A DNA stretch of 27,982 bases from positions 1 to 27,982 of the forward strand of contig JAPOQV010000497.1 in assembly GCA_026710565.1 (NCBI GenBank), in the 5' to 3' direction. Below the pieces are notes generated by a model that was not told the origin of the DNA, ran no database searches, and worked only from the letters and a program-made list of their open reading frames with translations. The stretch's first letter is position 1, and each line of letters begins with the position of its first letter. The position numbers and the translations under genes were made by a program. The DNA is from Spirochaetaceae bacterium. Its GTDB lineage: Bacteria; Spirochaetota; Spirochaetia; SZUA-6; Bin103. Shown piece after piece: positions 7,949-16,694 of this stretch.

Positions 7949-8803
7949 ATGGGCGACGCACAGCGGCGCAAGAGTCCCGGACGAACGGACCGTCGGCCGC
8001 CCGAGCGGCGTCGACCTCGGCGGTCCGGCGCCGCCATCCTCCTGGTCGGCATCCTCCTGGTCGGGATGCTCATGGCGGCCGATGTGACGGCCGCGCAGGA
8101 GCTGGTGACCGCCACGGCGTTCTTCGACGACGTCGCCCGCAGATACAAGACCATCGAGGACTACCAGGCGAATGTCGTGATCGCGACCCGCCGTATCGGG
8201 CGGGTCGCGGACGACGGCACGCAGGCCGGCGCCACCGGGTGCGGCTCCGAGAGACGGGAGGTGGAATTGTCGCGAATGGAAGGAGCCCTCTCATTCAAGT
8301 CACCGGATCTGCTGCGGATCGACTTCACCAAGCCGGCCGGCCAGGTGCTGGTCTCGGACGGGGAGATGCTCACCATCTACATGCCCGCGCTGGACTACGT
8401 CATCGAGCAACGGCTCACACGCGCGGCGACTCCTGCGGCGGCTTCGCTTTCTTCAGACCTTACGGCGGCGGTGCTGGGCCTGCGCTTCCTGCGCGCCAAC
8501 TACGGGATCGCCTACGAGGAGGGACCGGATCCCGTGCCGCTGGGCGACGGATCCGGCCAACAGGTGGTGAGGCTGCTCCTGGAACGACGGGTTCCCGAAG
8601 AGGCGTTCGAGACCATCGAGGTCGCGGTCGGCGACGACAGGCTGATGCGGTGCATCGTGGGCGAGTATCGCTCCGGGGATCGGGTGGCCGTCGAGTTCCG
8701 GGCGGTACGCACCGACCAATCGATACCCGACGCGCGGTTCCGGTACGAGCCGCCGCCGGACGCGAACGTCTACCGCGATCTGCTGCTCGGCGAAGCTGAC
8801 TGA
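7949..8803 (+). CDS. lolA: LolA-like outer-membrane lipoprotein carrier
   Basis: Periplasmic chaperone expected to carry lipoproteins from the inner to the outer membrane. The 284-residue product starts with a long Arg-rich segment (1-26), then a hydrophobic core AAILLVGILLVGMLMA and likely signal-peptidase cleavage near Ala48-Ala49. The mature part has the LolA pattern: FFDDVARRYKTIEDYQANV, FKSPDLLRIDFTKPAGQVLVSDGEML, and MPALDYVIEQRL. It is longer than typical LolA (about 200 residues), because of the N-terminal leader and a Cys-containing loop around 95-105. The start is the first ATG after the preceding gene and could be a little downstream. Its presence implies an outer membrane. Eight bases from rodZ. 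Confidence 0.83.
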   Translation: MGDAQRRKSPGRTDRRPPERRRPRRSGAAILLVGILLVGMLMAADVTAAQELVTATAFFDDVARRYKTIEDYQANVVIATRRIGRVADDGTQAGATGCGSERREVELSRMEGALSFKSPDLLRIDFTKPAGQVLVSDGEMLTIYMPALDYVIEQRLTRAATPAAASLSSDLTAAVLGLRFLRANYGIAYEEGPDPVPLGDGSGQQVVRLLLERRVPEEAFETIEVAVGDDRLMRCIVGEYRSGDRVAVEFRAVRTDQSIPDARFRYEPPPDANVYRDLLLGEAD

Positions 8804-8810
8804 GCCCATC

Positions 8811-9572
8811 ATGACGGAGGACGGCCAGGAAACGGCGGAACCCACGCCTCTTCTCGAAGCCCGTACGGCACAGGGAATCTCCCTCGAGCAGGCGACGCGC
8901 GACATCCACATCAGCAAGAGCTTCCTGGAGGCGCTGGAGGCCGAGGACTACTCCGACCTCCCGGGTGATGCCTACATCACCGGATTCATCCGCAGCTACT
9001 CCGACTACCTGGCGATAGATCCCGAGCCGCTGATCGAGCGCTATCGGGTGCAGCAGGCCGCCAGCTCGGCGGCCGCCGACGTCACGCCGGGCCGCAGACG
9101 GTCGGCGCTGGTGGTGTTGCTGGCGCTGGCGCTGCTGGTGTTCGCCGCCGGTGTGGCCGCGCTGGTGCGCTGGGTGATCCCTCCGGCCGGTCCGGGCGAC
9201 CGGAACGTGGCCGAACGGAACGCGGACCAGCGGGCCGGTCTGACCGGCAATCGGCTGGTGATGACCGATGACCTGACGATCCGGGTGCTGCCAATCGGCA
9301 CCGTGCTGCAGGTGCCGATCGGAGATCGTCGACACGACGTGCTGCTGGCCCGCTACGATGGCGGCCTGGTCATCGAGTACGGTGAGAACGAGGTGCTGCT
9401 TGCGGTCGGCGGAGAGCGGCTGCTCGATCTGGACGGAGACTCCCGGACCGACCTGCGCATGCTGCTCAACGACGTCGACCGAACCGTCGAGCCGATCCGG
9501 GTGACGCTCACCCTGCAGCTCGGCTCGGCAGGGAGGCAGGCGCTGGTGTCGATCCCGGTCGGCCCCGCCTGA
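8811..9572 (+). CDS. rodZ: RodZ-like HTH membrane protein
   Basis: A 253-residue protein with a cytoplasmic HTH_25 domain (about 13-80; LLEARTAQGISLEQATRDIH, FLEALEAEDYSDLPG, YITGFIRSYSDYLAIDPEPL), a basic RRR stop, one transmembrane helix (about 98-120), and a beta-rich extracytoplasmic C-terminal region (about 140-250). This is the RodZ architecture; RodZ ties the MreB cytoskeleton to the elongation machinery and sets cell shape. The C-terminal part is shorter and less Thr/Ser-rich than in proteobacterial RodZ. Seven bases separate it from lolA, so they are co-transcribed. The symbol is given on architecture, not experiment. Confidence 0.85.
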   Translation: MTEDGQETAEPTPLLEARTAQGISLEQATRDIHISKSFLEALEAEDYSDLPGDAYITGFIRSYSDYLAIDPEPLIERYRVQQAASSAAADVTPGRRRSALVVLLALALLVFAAGVAALVRWVIPPAGPGDRNVAERNADQRAGLTGNRLVMTDDLTIRVLPIGTVLQVPIGDRRHDVLLARYDGGLVIEYGENEVLLAVGGERLLDLDGDSRTDLRMLLNDVDRTVEPIRVTLTLQLGSAGRQALVSIPVGPA

Positions 9573-9598
9573 GGCTGGTCGGCCGCACATTGCCGGGC

Positions 9599-11770
9599 AT
9601 GGAGACCACGGGCGGAATGACGCTGATCGAACGCCATCTGGAGGTCTTGAACGAGCCACAGAGGCGCGCCGTGGAGCACTGGGGCTCCCCGCTGCTCATC
9701 CTGGCGGGTGCCGGATCGGGCAAGACGCGGGCGATCACCACCAAGATCGCCTTTCTGGCCGAGCGGCGCAGCATCCCGCCGTGGGCGATGCTGGCGGTGA
9801 CCTTCACCAACAAGGCCGCTCAGGAGATGCGCGACCGGGCGACCGCGATGCTGCCGGCCGCGGCCGAAGCGAACATCCGCACCTTCCACTCGTTCTGCAA
9901 CTGGCTGCTGAGACGCTACGGATCCAGGGCCGGCATCGATCCGGGCTTCTCGATACTTGACGGCACCGACGCCCTCTCGGTCCTGCGCGACGCGTCCGGC
10001 GGTGGATGGGCCGCGGACGAGCTCAAGGCGGCCGCAGAGTTGATCGCGCGTGCCAAGGATCACGGACTGCGACCGAGCGACGACCTCGACCAGCTCGCCG
10101 CTCCGGCGGTGCTCCCGCTGAACGAGCTGTATGCGGGGTATCAGGAGCACCTGGAGCGCAGCAACGCGCTGGACTTCGGCGACTTGATCCTGCGGGCGAT
10201 CGACCTGTTGTCGGACGAGACCGGGGACCAGATCGCCGGCCGCTTCCGCGCGCTGCTGGTGGACGAGTATCAGGACGCCAATCGCGCGCAGTTTCAGTTG
10301 CTGCGGCTGCTGGCCCGCGGCGATGCCTACGTCTGTGCCGTCGGTGACGATGACCAGTCGATCTATGGGTTCAGGGGCGCCGACGTACAGGCGTTCCTGT
10401 CGTTCCCGGACCACTTCGAGGGAGCCGAGATCATCCGCCTGGAGCAGAACTACCGGTCCACCCCGCAGATCCTGCGGGTTGCGGACTGCGTGGTGGCCGG
10501 CAATCGAGACCGTCTGGGCAAGAATCTGTGGACCGAGAACGAGCCCGGGCCGGTTCCGCGGCTGCACGAGCTGCCCGATCAGGAGGCGGAGGTCCGGCTG
10601 TGCTGCGAGCTGGTCGACCGCGATCCCGATCTGGAGACGGCGATCCTGTACCGGATGAACTTCCAGTCGCAGCCGTTCGAGACCGCCTTCCGGCGGCTGC
10701 GCATACCCTATCGGCTGGTCGGGTCCATCGGCTTCTTCGAGCGCCAGGAGGTGAAGGACGCGCTCGCCTATCTGACTCTGACGGTCAATCCGGCCGACTC
10801 CGTCGCCTTCAGGCGCGCGGTCACCACGCCCCGGCGCGCGGTCGGCCCCAAGACGCTCCAGCGCATCCTTGCGGTGACGACGGATGCCTCCGCGCGTCCC
10901 CAGGTCGAGACCCTGTTCGACGTCGGACCGCCGACCGTGACCGCCATCGACCGGGCGCGGGCCGTGCAGAGTTCCCTGCCGGGCCGGGCGCGTGCCGGGA
11001 TCGCGGACTTTCTCGAGTTGCACCGGGAGCTCTGCGCGATGTCCGACCACGAGTCGGTGGCGTCACTGGTGGCTGCCGCCGTGGAGCGCTCCGGCCTTGC
11101 CGAGCACTACGGACGGCTGGACGCGGTGTCCGGCGGCAGCCGTCTGCGCAATCTGGAGCAGCTCGCGGCGAGCGCCGAGGCGTTCGGTTCCGGCCGCCGG
11201 GAGCTGCAGCGGTTCCTGGAAGCGGCCGGGCTCCGCGACGCCGGCGGCGAGAGCGACGACGAGCAGCGCGGGGCGATCCGACCCGTCACGCTGATCACCA
11301 TGCACAACACCAAGGGGCTGGAGTTCCAGCGGGTCGTGATCACCGGGCTGGAGGAAGGGGTGTTTCCGCTGCTGCCGGCCGACCGCACCGGCGACCCCGA
11401 TCAGGCCGACCTCGACCTCGAGGAGGAACGCCGCCTGTTCTACGTCGGCGTCACGCGGTCCCGGCGCCACCTGCATCTCACCACCTGCGCCCGCCGTACC
11501 GTGTTCGGGCAGCGCCGCGATCAGCAGATGAGCCGGCTCCTTTCGGAGATCCCCGACCGGCTGCTGGCCCGCGACGGTGCGAGTCCCGGGCAGGGGGAGG
11601 CCGAGGACTTCCCGGCCGGGGCCGAGGTCTATCACGAGGACTACGGGAGCGGGGTCGTCACCCGCCGCTGGAGCAGTGCCGGCACGTGGTTCGTGACCGT
11701 GCGATTCGCCACCGAGCACGAGGCTTCGTTCGCCGTGCGTTACGCGGCACTGGAACGGATCCGATCGTGA
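9599..11770 (+). CDS. pcrA: UvrD/PcrA-type 3'-5' DNA helicase
   Basis: SF1A helicase that unwinds DNA in repair and removes RecA or stalled polymerase. At 723 residues it has the family length. Motifs in order: Walker A LAGAGSGKT (about 35-43), TFTNKAAQEM, TFHSFCNWLLRRYG, Walker B DEYQDAN (222-228), VGDDDQSIYGFRGA, QNYRST (283-288), GSIGFFERQEVKDALAYL, TMHNTKGLEF and YVGVTRSRRHLHLT. It closes with the Tudor-like C-terminal domain of PcrA/UvrD (VYHEDYGSGVVTRRW). The start is uncertain among TTG 9590, ATG 9599 and ATG 9617; none has a strong ribosome-binding site. Its stop overlaps the GTG of the next gene, so the two are translationally coupled. Rep is an alternative name, but the Tudor tail favours PcrA/UvrD. 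Confidence 0.95.
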   Translation: METTGGMTLIERHLEVLNEPQRRAVEHWGSPLLILAGAGSGKTRAITTKIAFLAERRSIPPWAMLAVTFTNKAAQEMRDRATAMLPAAAEANIRTFHSFCNWLLRRYGSRAGIDPGFSILDGTDALSVLRDASGGGWAADELKAAAELIARAKDHGLRPSDDLDQLAAPAVLPLNELYAGYQEHLERSNALDFGDLILRAIDLLSDETGDQIAGRFRALLVDEYQDANRAQFQLLRLLARGDAYVCAVGDDDQSIYGFRGADVQAFLSFPDHFEGAEIIRLEQNYRSTPQILRVADCVVAGNRDRLGKNLWTENEPGPVPRLHELPDQEAEVRLCCELVDRDPDLETAILYRMNFQSQPFETAFRRLRIPYRLVGSIGFFERQEVKDALAYLTLTVNPADSVAFRRAVTTPRRAVGPKTLQRILAVTTDASARPQVETLFDVGPPTVTAIDRARAVQSSLPGRARAGIADFLELHRELCAMSDHESVASLVAAAVERSGLAEHYGRLDAVSGGSRLRNLEQLAASAEAFGSGRRELQRFLEAAGLRDAGGESDDEQRGAIRPVTLITMHNTKGLEFQRVVITGLEEGVFPLLPADRTGDPDQADLDLEEERRLFYVGVTRSRRHLHLTTCARRTVFGQRRDQQMSRLLSEIPDRLLARDGASPGQGEAEDFPAGAEVYHEDYGSGVVTRRWSSAGTWFVTVRFATEHEASFAVRYAALERIRS

Positions 11771-12618
11771 CCACGCCCGACCCGGCCGTCCGCTCGCGGC
11801 TGGGGCGGCTGGGACCGATCCGCCGGGCGCGCGGCTATCGCCTGTACGACCATCGCGGCCGGCGCTTCCTTGATCTGTGGCAGGGCGGTGGCCGCGCTCT
11901 GCTGGGACATCGTCCCGATCGCGCGCTGGCGCGGATCAAGGACGCCCTGTCCCGGGGGGTGAGCGGCGGTCTGCCGTCGGTCTACGAACGCCGGCTGCGC
12001 AATCGCCTCCGGCAACTCGTTCCCGGGTGCGAGCCGCTGCTGACCGGAAGTGACGCCGAGGTGCGCGTGGTGCTGCAGCACCTCGGCGTCGGGGCAGGGG
12101 ACGTGCACGATCCCGCGATCGACGAGAGGCCGGCGGAAGCGTGTGTGGCGGGCATCTGGCGGCCGCTCGCCGGGCCGACGCCACCTCCCCCACATTGGCG
12201 GGCCGTGGTGCCGGTCCTGCCGTCCACGATCGGGGAGGCGCCGGCGCCGCTCTGCCTGCCGGCGGGAACGGCGGCCGACGAGCTGGAGGCACTGATCGCG
12301 CCGGCGCCGCTGCCGGCGCCGCTGCTGGTAGCCGGTCTGGCCGGACTGGACCGGCTGCCGCGGTACGGTGGTGCCGCCTGGGCGCAGCGTGCGTGGCCCG
12401 ATCCGCACGGATGCGCGGGCTGGGAGCGGCGGGGGCCGTACCTGGCGGCACGGTGCGACGCGGCCGTCTATGACGCCGTGTTCGACCGGTTCCTGCGTGC
12501 GGGGATCCTGCTCTCCCCATTCCACCCGGGACCGAGCATCCTGCCGGACGAGGTCTCGGCCGGCGAGGAGGCCGCGCTGATGCGGCTGTTCGCGGAGAGG
12601 CCGACAGACTCCTGCTAG
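11767..12618 (+). CDS. Degenerate class-III aminotransferase-like protein
   Basis: A 283-residue protein starting GTG in a GTGA overlap with the helicase stop. Residues ~22-70 (GYRLYDHRGRRFLDLWQGGG, ALLGHRPDRALARIKDAL) look like the N terminus of class-III PLP aminotransferases such as glutamate-1-semialdehyde aminomutase. The last ~45 residues (AVFDRFLRAGILLSPFHPGP, EEAALMRLFAE) look like their C terminus. The central PLP-binding domain, about 200 residues in real enzymes, is cut to roughly 110-120 Pro/Ala-rich residues. The only lysine in the whole protein is Lys58, far from where the Schiff-base lysine should be. It is therefore almost certainly not a PLP enzyme. No in-frame stop or obvious frameshift; it reads as a maintained gene. 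Function unknown. Confidence 0.78.
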   Translation: MTTPDPAVRSRLGRLGPIRRARGYRLYDHRGRRFLDLWQGGGRALLGHRPDRALARIKDALSRGVSGGLPSVYERRLRNRLRQLVPGCEPLLTGSDAEVRVVLQHLGVGAGDVHDPAIDERPAEACVAGIWRPLAGPTPPPPHWRAVVPVLPSTIGEAPAPLCLPAGTAADELEALIAPAPLPAPLLVAGLAGLDRLPRYGGAAWAQRAWPDPHGCAGWERRGPYLAARCDAAVYDAVFDRFLRAGILLSPFHPGPSILPDEVSAGEEAALMRLFAERPTDSC

Positions 12619-13310
12619 CGCCGTCCCAGCCGCAGGAGGAACAGGAACAGGTTGAGCATGTCCAGGTAGAGCTTGAGCGCGCCGAGCACCGAAAGGCGGA
12701 CGAAGGTCGTCTCGTCCATGGATCCGGCCTCGGCCTGCCAGCGCTTGATCACCTGCGTATCGTATGCGGTCAGACCAAGGAACAGCGCCACCCCGCCGAT
12801 GGAGATCAGGAGGTCCAGGATGCCGCTGCCGACCAGGAGGTTGACGACCATGGCGATCACCAGCCCCAACAGGCCCATGCTCAGGAAGCTGCCGATGGAC
12901 GTCAGGTCGCGCTTGGTCACGTGGCCGTACAGGCTCATTCCCGCGAACATCCCCGCCGCGATGAAGAACGCCTGCGCGATCTCCTGCTGGGTGTAGACGG
13001 TCGCGATCACCGACAGCGTGACGCCGTTGAGCGCCGCGAAGGCGATGAAACCACCGGACGCGGCGCCGATGCCCATGGTCATGATCCGGGCGCTCAGCAT
13101 CCAGACCAGCGCCAGCTCGCCGATGATGAGTCCGAAGTACAGCATCGGGTTGCGAAGGAGGGCGCTGAGCAGCACTTCCTGGCTGACCACGAACCAGGCG
13201 ACGGCCCCGCTCAGGACCAGCCCGCCGGTCATCCACAGGTAGACGTTGCTCAGCAGTCCGGTTTGGGCTGCCGTGTGAACACGGCCGCGTACTGCGCTCC
13301 GTTCGGACAT
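12615..13310 (-). CDS. Bax inhibitor-1/YccA family membrane protein
   Basis: A 231-residue protein with seven predicted transmembrane helices after a short polar N terminus (about 21-40, 50-70, 80-102, 110-130, 138-160, 163-182, 205-227). The family signature Asp residues are present: Asp184 in LTAYDTQVIK and Asp217 in LKLYLDMLNLFLFLL, which form the pH-sensing gate in characterised homologues that leak calcium. In bacteria this family includes YccA, an inhibitor of FtsH, and YetJ. The ATG at 13310 is fixed by AGGAGG immediately upstream. The stop codon is shared with the convergent neighbour through one CTAG palindrome. HflKC, which also modulates FtsH, is encoded about 9 kb away. Confidence 0.93.
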   Translation of the reverse strand: MSERSAVRGRVHTAAQTGLLSNVYLWMTGGLVLSGAVAWFVVSQEVLLSALLRNPMLYFGLIIGELALVWMLSARIMTMGIGAASGGFIAFAALNGVTLSVIATVYTQQEIAQAFFIAAGMFAGMSLYGHVTKRDLTSIGSFLSMGLLGLVIAMVVNLLVGSGILDLLISIGGVALFLGLTAYDTQVIKRWQAEAGSMDETTFVRLSVLGALKLYLDMLNLFLFLLRLGRR

Positions 13311-13362
13311 GGTTCCTCCTCGGCCCGGCGCCGCCCGCCGGGCACCCGTTGCTTGCAGACCC

Positions 13363-13392
13363 ATTGTCCGGCCGTTGACCGGAGCGGGTCAA
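13363..13392 (-). promoter_or_regulatory. Predicted promoter of the Bax-inhibitor-1 gene
   Basis: Minus strand: TTGACC (13392-13387), 18-base spacer, GACAAT (13368-13363). It lies about 50 bases upstream of the ATG at 13310. Confidence 0.5.
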
Positions 13393-13461
13393 GGAAGCCG
13401 TGGCCCCCGTCTCGGCGCGGCATGAGGAGCGGGGCGCACTGTGGCGACATGAAACCGGCAG

Positions 13462-13490
13462 TTGCTTGACGCGCGGGGAAACGCTACCCT
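13462..13490 (+). promoter_or_regulatory. Possible promoter of the rplM-rpsI cluster
   Basis: TTGCTT (13462-13467), 17-base spacer, TACCCT (13485-13490). An overlapping TTGACG (13466-13471) could pair with CTTAGG 17 bases on. Either would start transcription just before the small membrane-protein gene. Weak matches. Confidence 0.35.
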
Positions 13491-13518
13491 TAGGGCACTC
13501 TCAGCGCGCGAGGCGACG

Positions 13519-13782
13519 ATGATTGCTCTATTGGTGGGCTTGGTGCTCCTGTTGTTCGCGGTCTACTCGGTACTGCCGGTGCCGTGGTCGATGCAGTGGT
13601 GGCCGGACGTCATGGCCTTCCTGAAAGGTGGCATCCCCGTGGCAGCTCTGCTCATCGGCCTGATCGCGCTGTTTGTCGGATTCGCGGATATCAAGGACAA
13701 GATGGAAGCCAAGAAGGAAGAACGCGAGGCGCAGGAGGCCGAAGCGGCCGAGGCCCCCGGCTCCGCCGGCTCATCGACGTAG
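13519..13782 (+). CDS. Small two-helix membrane protein
   Basis: An 87-residue protein with two hydrophobic segments: MIALLVGLVLLLFAVYSVL (about 1-19) and GIPVAALLIGLIALFVGFAD (about 38-57). A strongly charged tail (KDKMEAKKEEREAQEAEAAE) and a Gly/Ser/Ala end follow. The central loop carries WSMQWWPD, which is distinctive. The reading frame continues upstream through a TTG, but the ATG at 13519 puts the first membrane helix at the N terminus and is preferred. I do not recognise a family. It sits 19 bases before rplM and is probably co-transcribed with it. Confidence 0.7.
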   Translation: MIALLVGLVLLLFAVYSVLPVPWSMQWWPDVMAFLKGGIPVAALLIGLIALFVGFADIKDKMEAKKEEREAQEAEAAEAPGSAGSST

Positions 13783-13801
13783 GGAGGCGGCACGGAAAGC
13801 G

Positions 13802-14269
13802 ATGAAAACGGTATTCGTGCGCGCTCGCGACGTCGAGCGACGATGGTACATCGCGGATGCGGACGGCGCTCCGCTCGGCCGGCTGGCGGCACGGGTGGCC
13901 AGCGTGCTGCGCGGCAAGCACCGGCCCTACTTCGCACCTCACCAGGACCTGGGCGACCGCGTGGTCGTCATCAACGCGGCCAGGGTGGCCGTTTCCGGAA
14001 ACAAGCGCAGCGACAAGCGGTACTACCGTCATTCGGGGTATCCCGGGGCGTTGCGCAGCGAGACGTTCGAGCACGTCATCGACCGCAAACCGGTGTTTCC
14101 GGTGGAGCAGGCCATACGCGGCATGCTCCCCAAGGGCCGCCTGGGTCGGGAATTGTTCCGCAACGTACGCGTGTACGCCGGCTCCGAGCATCCCCATGAA
14201 GGCCAGCACCCTCAACCCCTCGAGCTTCAATCACGCGAACGGCAATCAATCGAACGGGATCAGAGCTGA
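13802..14269 (+). CDS. rplM: 50S ribosomal protein L13 (uL13)
   Basis: Early-assembling large-subunit protein. The product is 155 residues and carries the core pattern MKTVFVRARDVERRWYIADA, GRLAARVASVLRGKHRPYF, GDRVVVINAARVAVSGNK, YYRHSGYPGALRSETFEHV, IRGMLPKGRLGRELFRNVRVY and AGSEHPHEGQHPQPL. Most L13 proteins end near there (about 142 residues); here a polar tail of about 13 residues follows (QSRERQSIERDQS). That extension runs into rpsI, with the TGA stop sharing its last base with the rpsI ATG. The L13-S9 pair is a conserved bacterial operon. Confidence 0.97.
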   Translation: MKTVFVRARDVERRWYIADADGAPLGRLAARVASVLRGKHRPYFAPHQDLGDRVVVINAARVAVSGNKRSDKRYYRHSGYPGALRSETFEHVIDRKPVFPVEQAIRGMLPKGRLGRELFRNVRVYAGSEHPHEGQHPQPLELQSRERQSIERDQS

Positions 14270-14778
14270 TGGCAGAAACGGACAGCATCAATCTCGCCCT
14301 GGGCACGGGGCGCCGCAAGACCGCGGTCGCACGCATCTTCCTGCGCCGAACGGTGGCCGGCGCCGGCGCCGGAGAGACCGATCTGCAGCGCGTCGCCGCC
14401 GGACAGATCACGGTCAACGGCAAGTCCCTGGACGACTACTTCAACTCCGAGGAGCTGGTACAGCGCGTGACGTCTCCGCTGGACGTCACCGACAACCTGG
14501 GCAAGCTCAGCGTCATCATCAACGTGTCGGGCGGCGGGCCGGCGGGGCCGGCGGGCCGCACCGCCCCCCGCCCGGCGCGCGGCCCCCATGCCCCCGCACA
14601 CAACCAGCACCAGACACCCAGCCGCCACGGTCTGGCGCGCGCCCTGGATGCCTACGATGACAGCAACCACGAGAGCCTGCGCGCAAACGGCTTCCTCACG
14701 CGCGATCGACGCATGGTGGAGCGCAAGAAGTACGGCCGTCCGAAGGCGCGCAAGCGCTTCCAGTTCTCCAAGCGTTAG
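14269..14778 (+). CDS. rpsI: 30S ribosomal protein S9 (uS9), enlarged
   Basis: Small-subunit protein whose C-terminal tail reaches the P-site tRNA. The diagnostic ends are intact: GTGRRKTAVARIFLR (12-26), and GFLTRDRRMVERKKYGRPKA with the terminal QFSKR. At 169 residues it is about 40 longer than usual. One insertion of about 15 residues (about 28-44, RTVAGAGAGETDLQRVA) replaces the short PGNGK-type turn. A second of about 20 residues, rich in Pro, Ala, His and Arg (97-118), splits the usual GGGxxGQAGAIRHG motif between Gly96 and Arg119. The frame is continuous through both. It starts on the A of the rplM stop, so the two are translationally coupled. Confidence 0.96.
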   Translation: MAETDSINLALGTGRRKTAVARIFLRRTVAGAGAGETDLQRVAAGQITVNGKSLDDYFNSEELVQRVTSPLDVTDNLGKLSVIINVSGGGPAGPAGRTAPRPARGPHAPAHNQHQTPSRHGLARALDAYDDSNHESLRANGFLTRDRRMVERKKYGRPKARKRFQFSKR

Positions 14779-14802
14779 GCCCCGGGGCGACCGGCCCGTC
14801 GC

Positions 14803-15300
14803 TTGGCGGTTCACGCGGCATCCAGCCTCCGTGAGCGTGGCGTGGGGGCGTTGACCGGGCAAGCCGCCGCGGCCCTGGAGTATGCAAAGGAGCTGATCGC
14901 CCGCCGCGAGCACTCCGTCTTCGAGTTGCGGCGGAAGCTGCACCAGCGGGGACACGCATCCGTTGCGGGGGCGGTGATCGATTCGCTGACCCGTGCCGGT
15001 CTCCTCGATGACGAACGCTTTGCCCGCGTCTGGGTGGCCGCCCGGACCGGACGCAAGGCCGAAGGACGGAGCCGGCTTGTGGCGGAGTTGATCAAGCGCG
15101 GCGTCCGCGACTCGGTGGCCGAAGCCGTCGTGGACGAGGAGCTTCCCGTCGCGGTGGAACGGGAGCTGCTCCGGTCGAGCGCCGCGGCACTGCGGGCCGG
15201 CGGCTACAGCCGCGACGCGATCGCCCGCCGGCTGCTGACCCGGGGATTCCCGGCGGCGGCGGTGCGCCGGACGGTGGCGATGGACGACGGATGGCAGTAG
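14803..15300 (+). CDS. recX: Regulatory protein RecX
   Basis: Modulator of RecA filament growth. From the first possible start it is 165 residues, close to RecX of other bacteria, and built from the expected three-helix repeats: ALEYAKELIARREHSVFELRRKLHQRG, VIDSLTRAGLLDDERFARVWVAAR, and AELIKRGVRDSVAEAVVDE, ending with a repeat like IARRLLTRGFPAAAVRRTV. The start is uncertain: TTG 14803, GTG 14842 and TTG 14851 are all possible, and family alignment begins near residue 20. It follows rpsI by 24 bases and may be co-transcribed. It is convergent with eno. Confidence 0.88.
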   Translation: MAVHAASSLRERGVGALTGQAAAALEYAKELIARREHSVFELRRKLHQRGHASVAGAVIDSLTRAGLLDDERFARVWVAARTGRKAEGRSRLVAELIKRGVRDSVAEAVVDEELPVAVERELLRSSAAALRAGGYSRDAIARRLLTRGFPAAAVRRTVAMDDGWQ

Positions 15301-15315
15301 CCCGGTGAGGGATCC

Positions 15316-15331
15316 GGACGGCCGCCCGTCC
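15316..15331. terminator. Possible bidirectional terminator between recX and eno
   Basis: GGACGG-CCGC-CCGTCC, a six-base-pair GC stem with a four-base loop, lies midway between the two convergent stop codons. There is no T-run, so termination strength is uncertain. Confidence 0.42.
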
Positions 15332-15339
15332 TCTACCGC

Positions 15340-16641
<1,302 letters not shown>

Positions 16642-16665
16642 TCAGTCATGCTCGTCTTTGGCGAT

Positions 16666-16694
16666 ATAGTAATGGGTGGCAGGGAGCCGGTGAA
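16666..16694 (-). promoter_or_regulatory. Predicted eno promoter
   Basis: Minus strand: TTCACC (16694-16689), 17-base spacer, TACTAT (16671-16666). Transcription would start near 16659, giving a leader of about 33 bases. A plus-strand TATAGT (16665-16670) overlaps the -10 and may serve the divergent gene. Confidence 0.5.

Noticed and set aside
9353..11050. 565-codon minus-strand open frame
   Set aside because: Antisense to the helicase and rodZ; low-complexity composition and no motif.
10528..11766. Upstream extension of the aminotransferase-like frame
   Set aside because: It lies inside the helicase gene in another frame; the GTG overlapping the helicase stop is the natural start.
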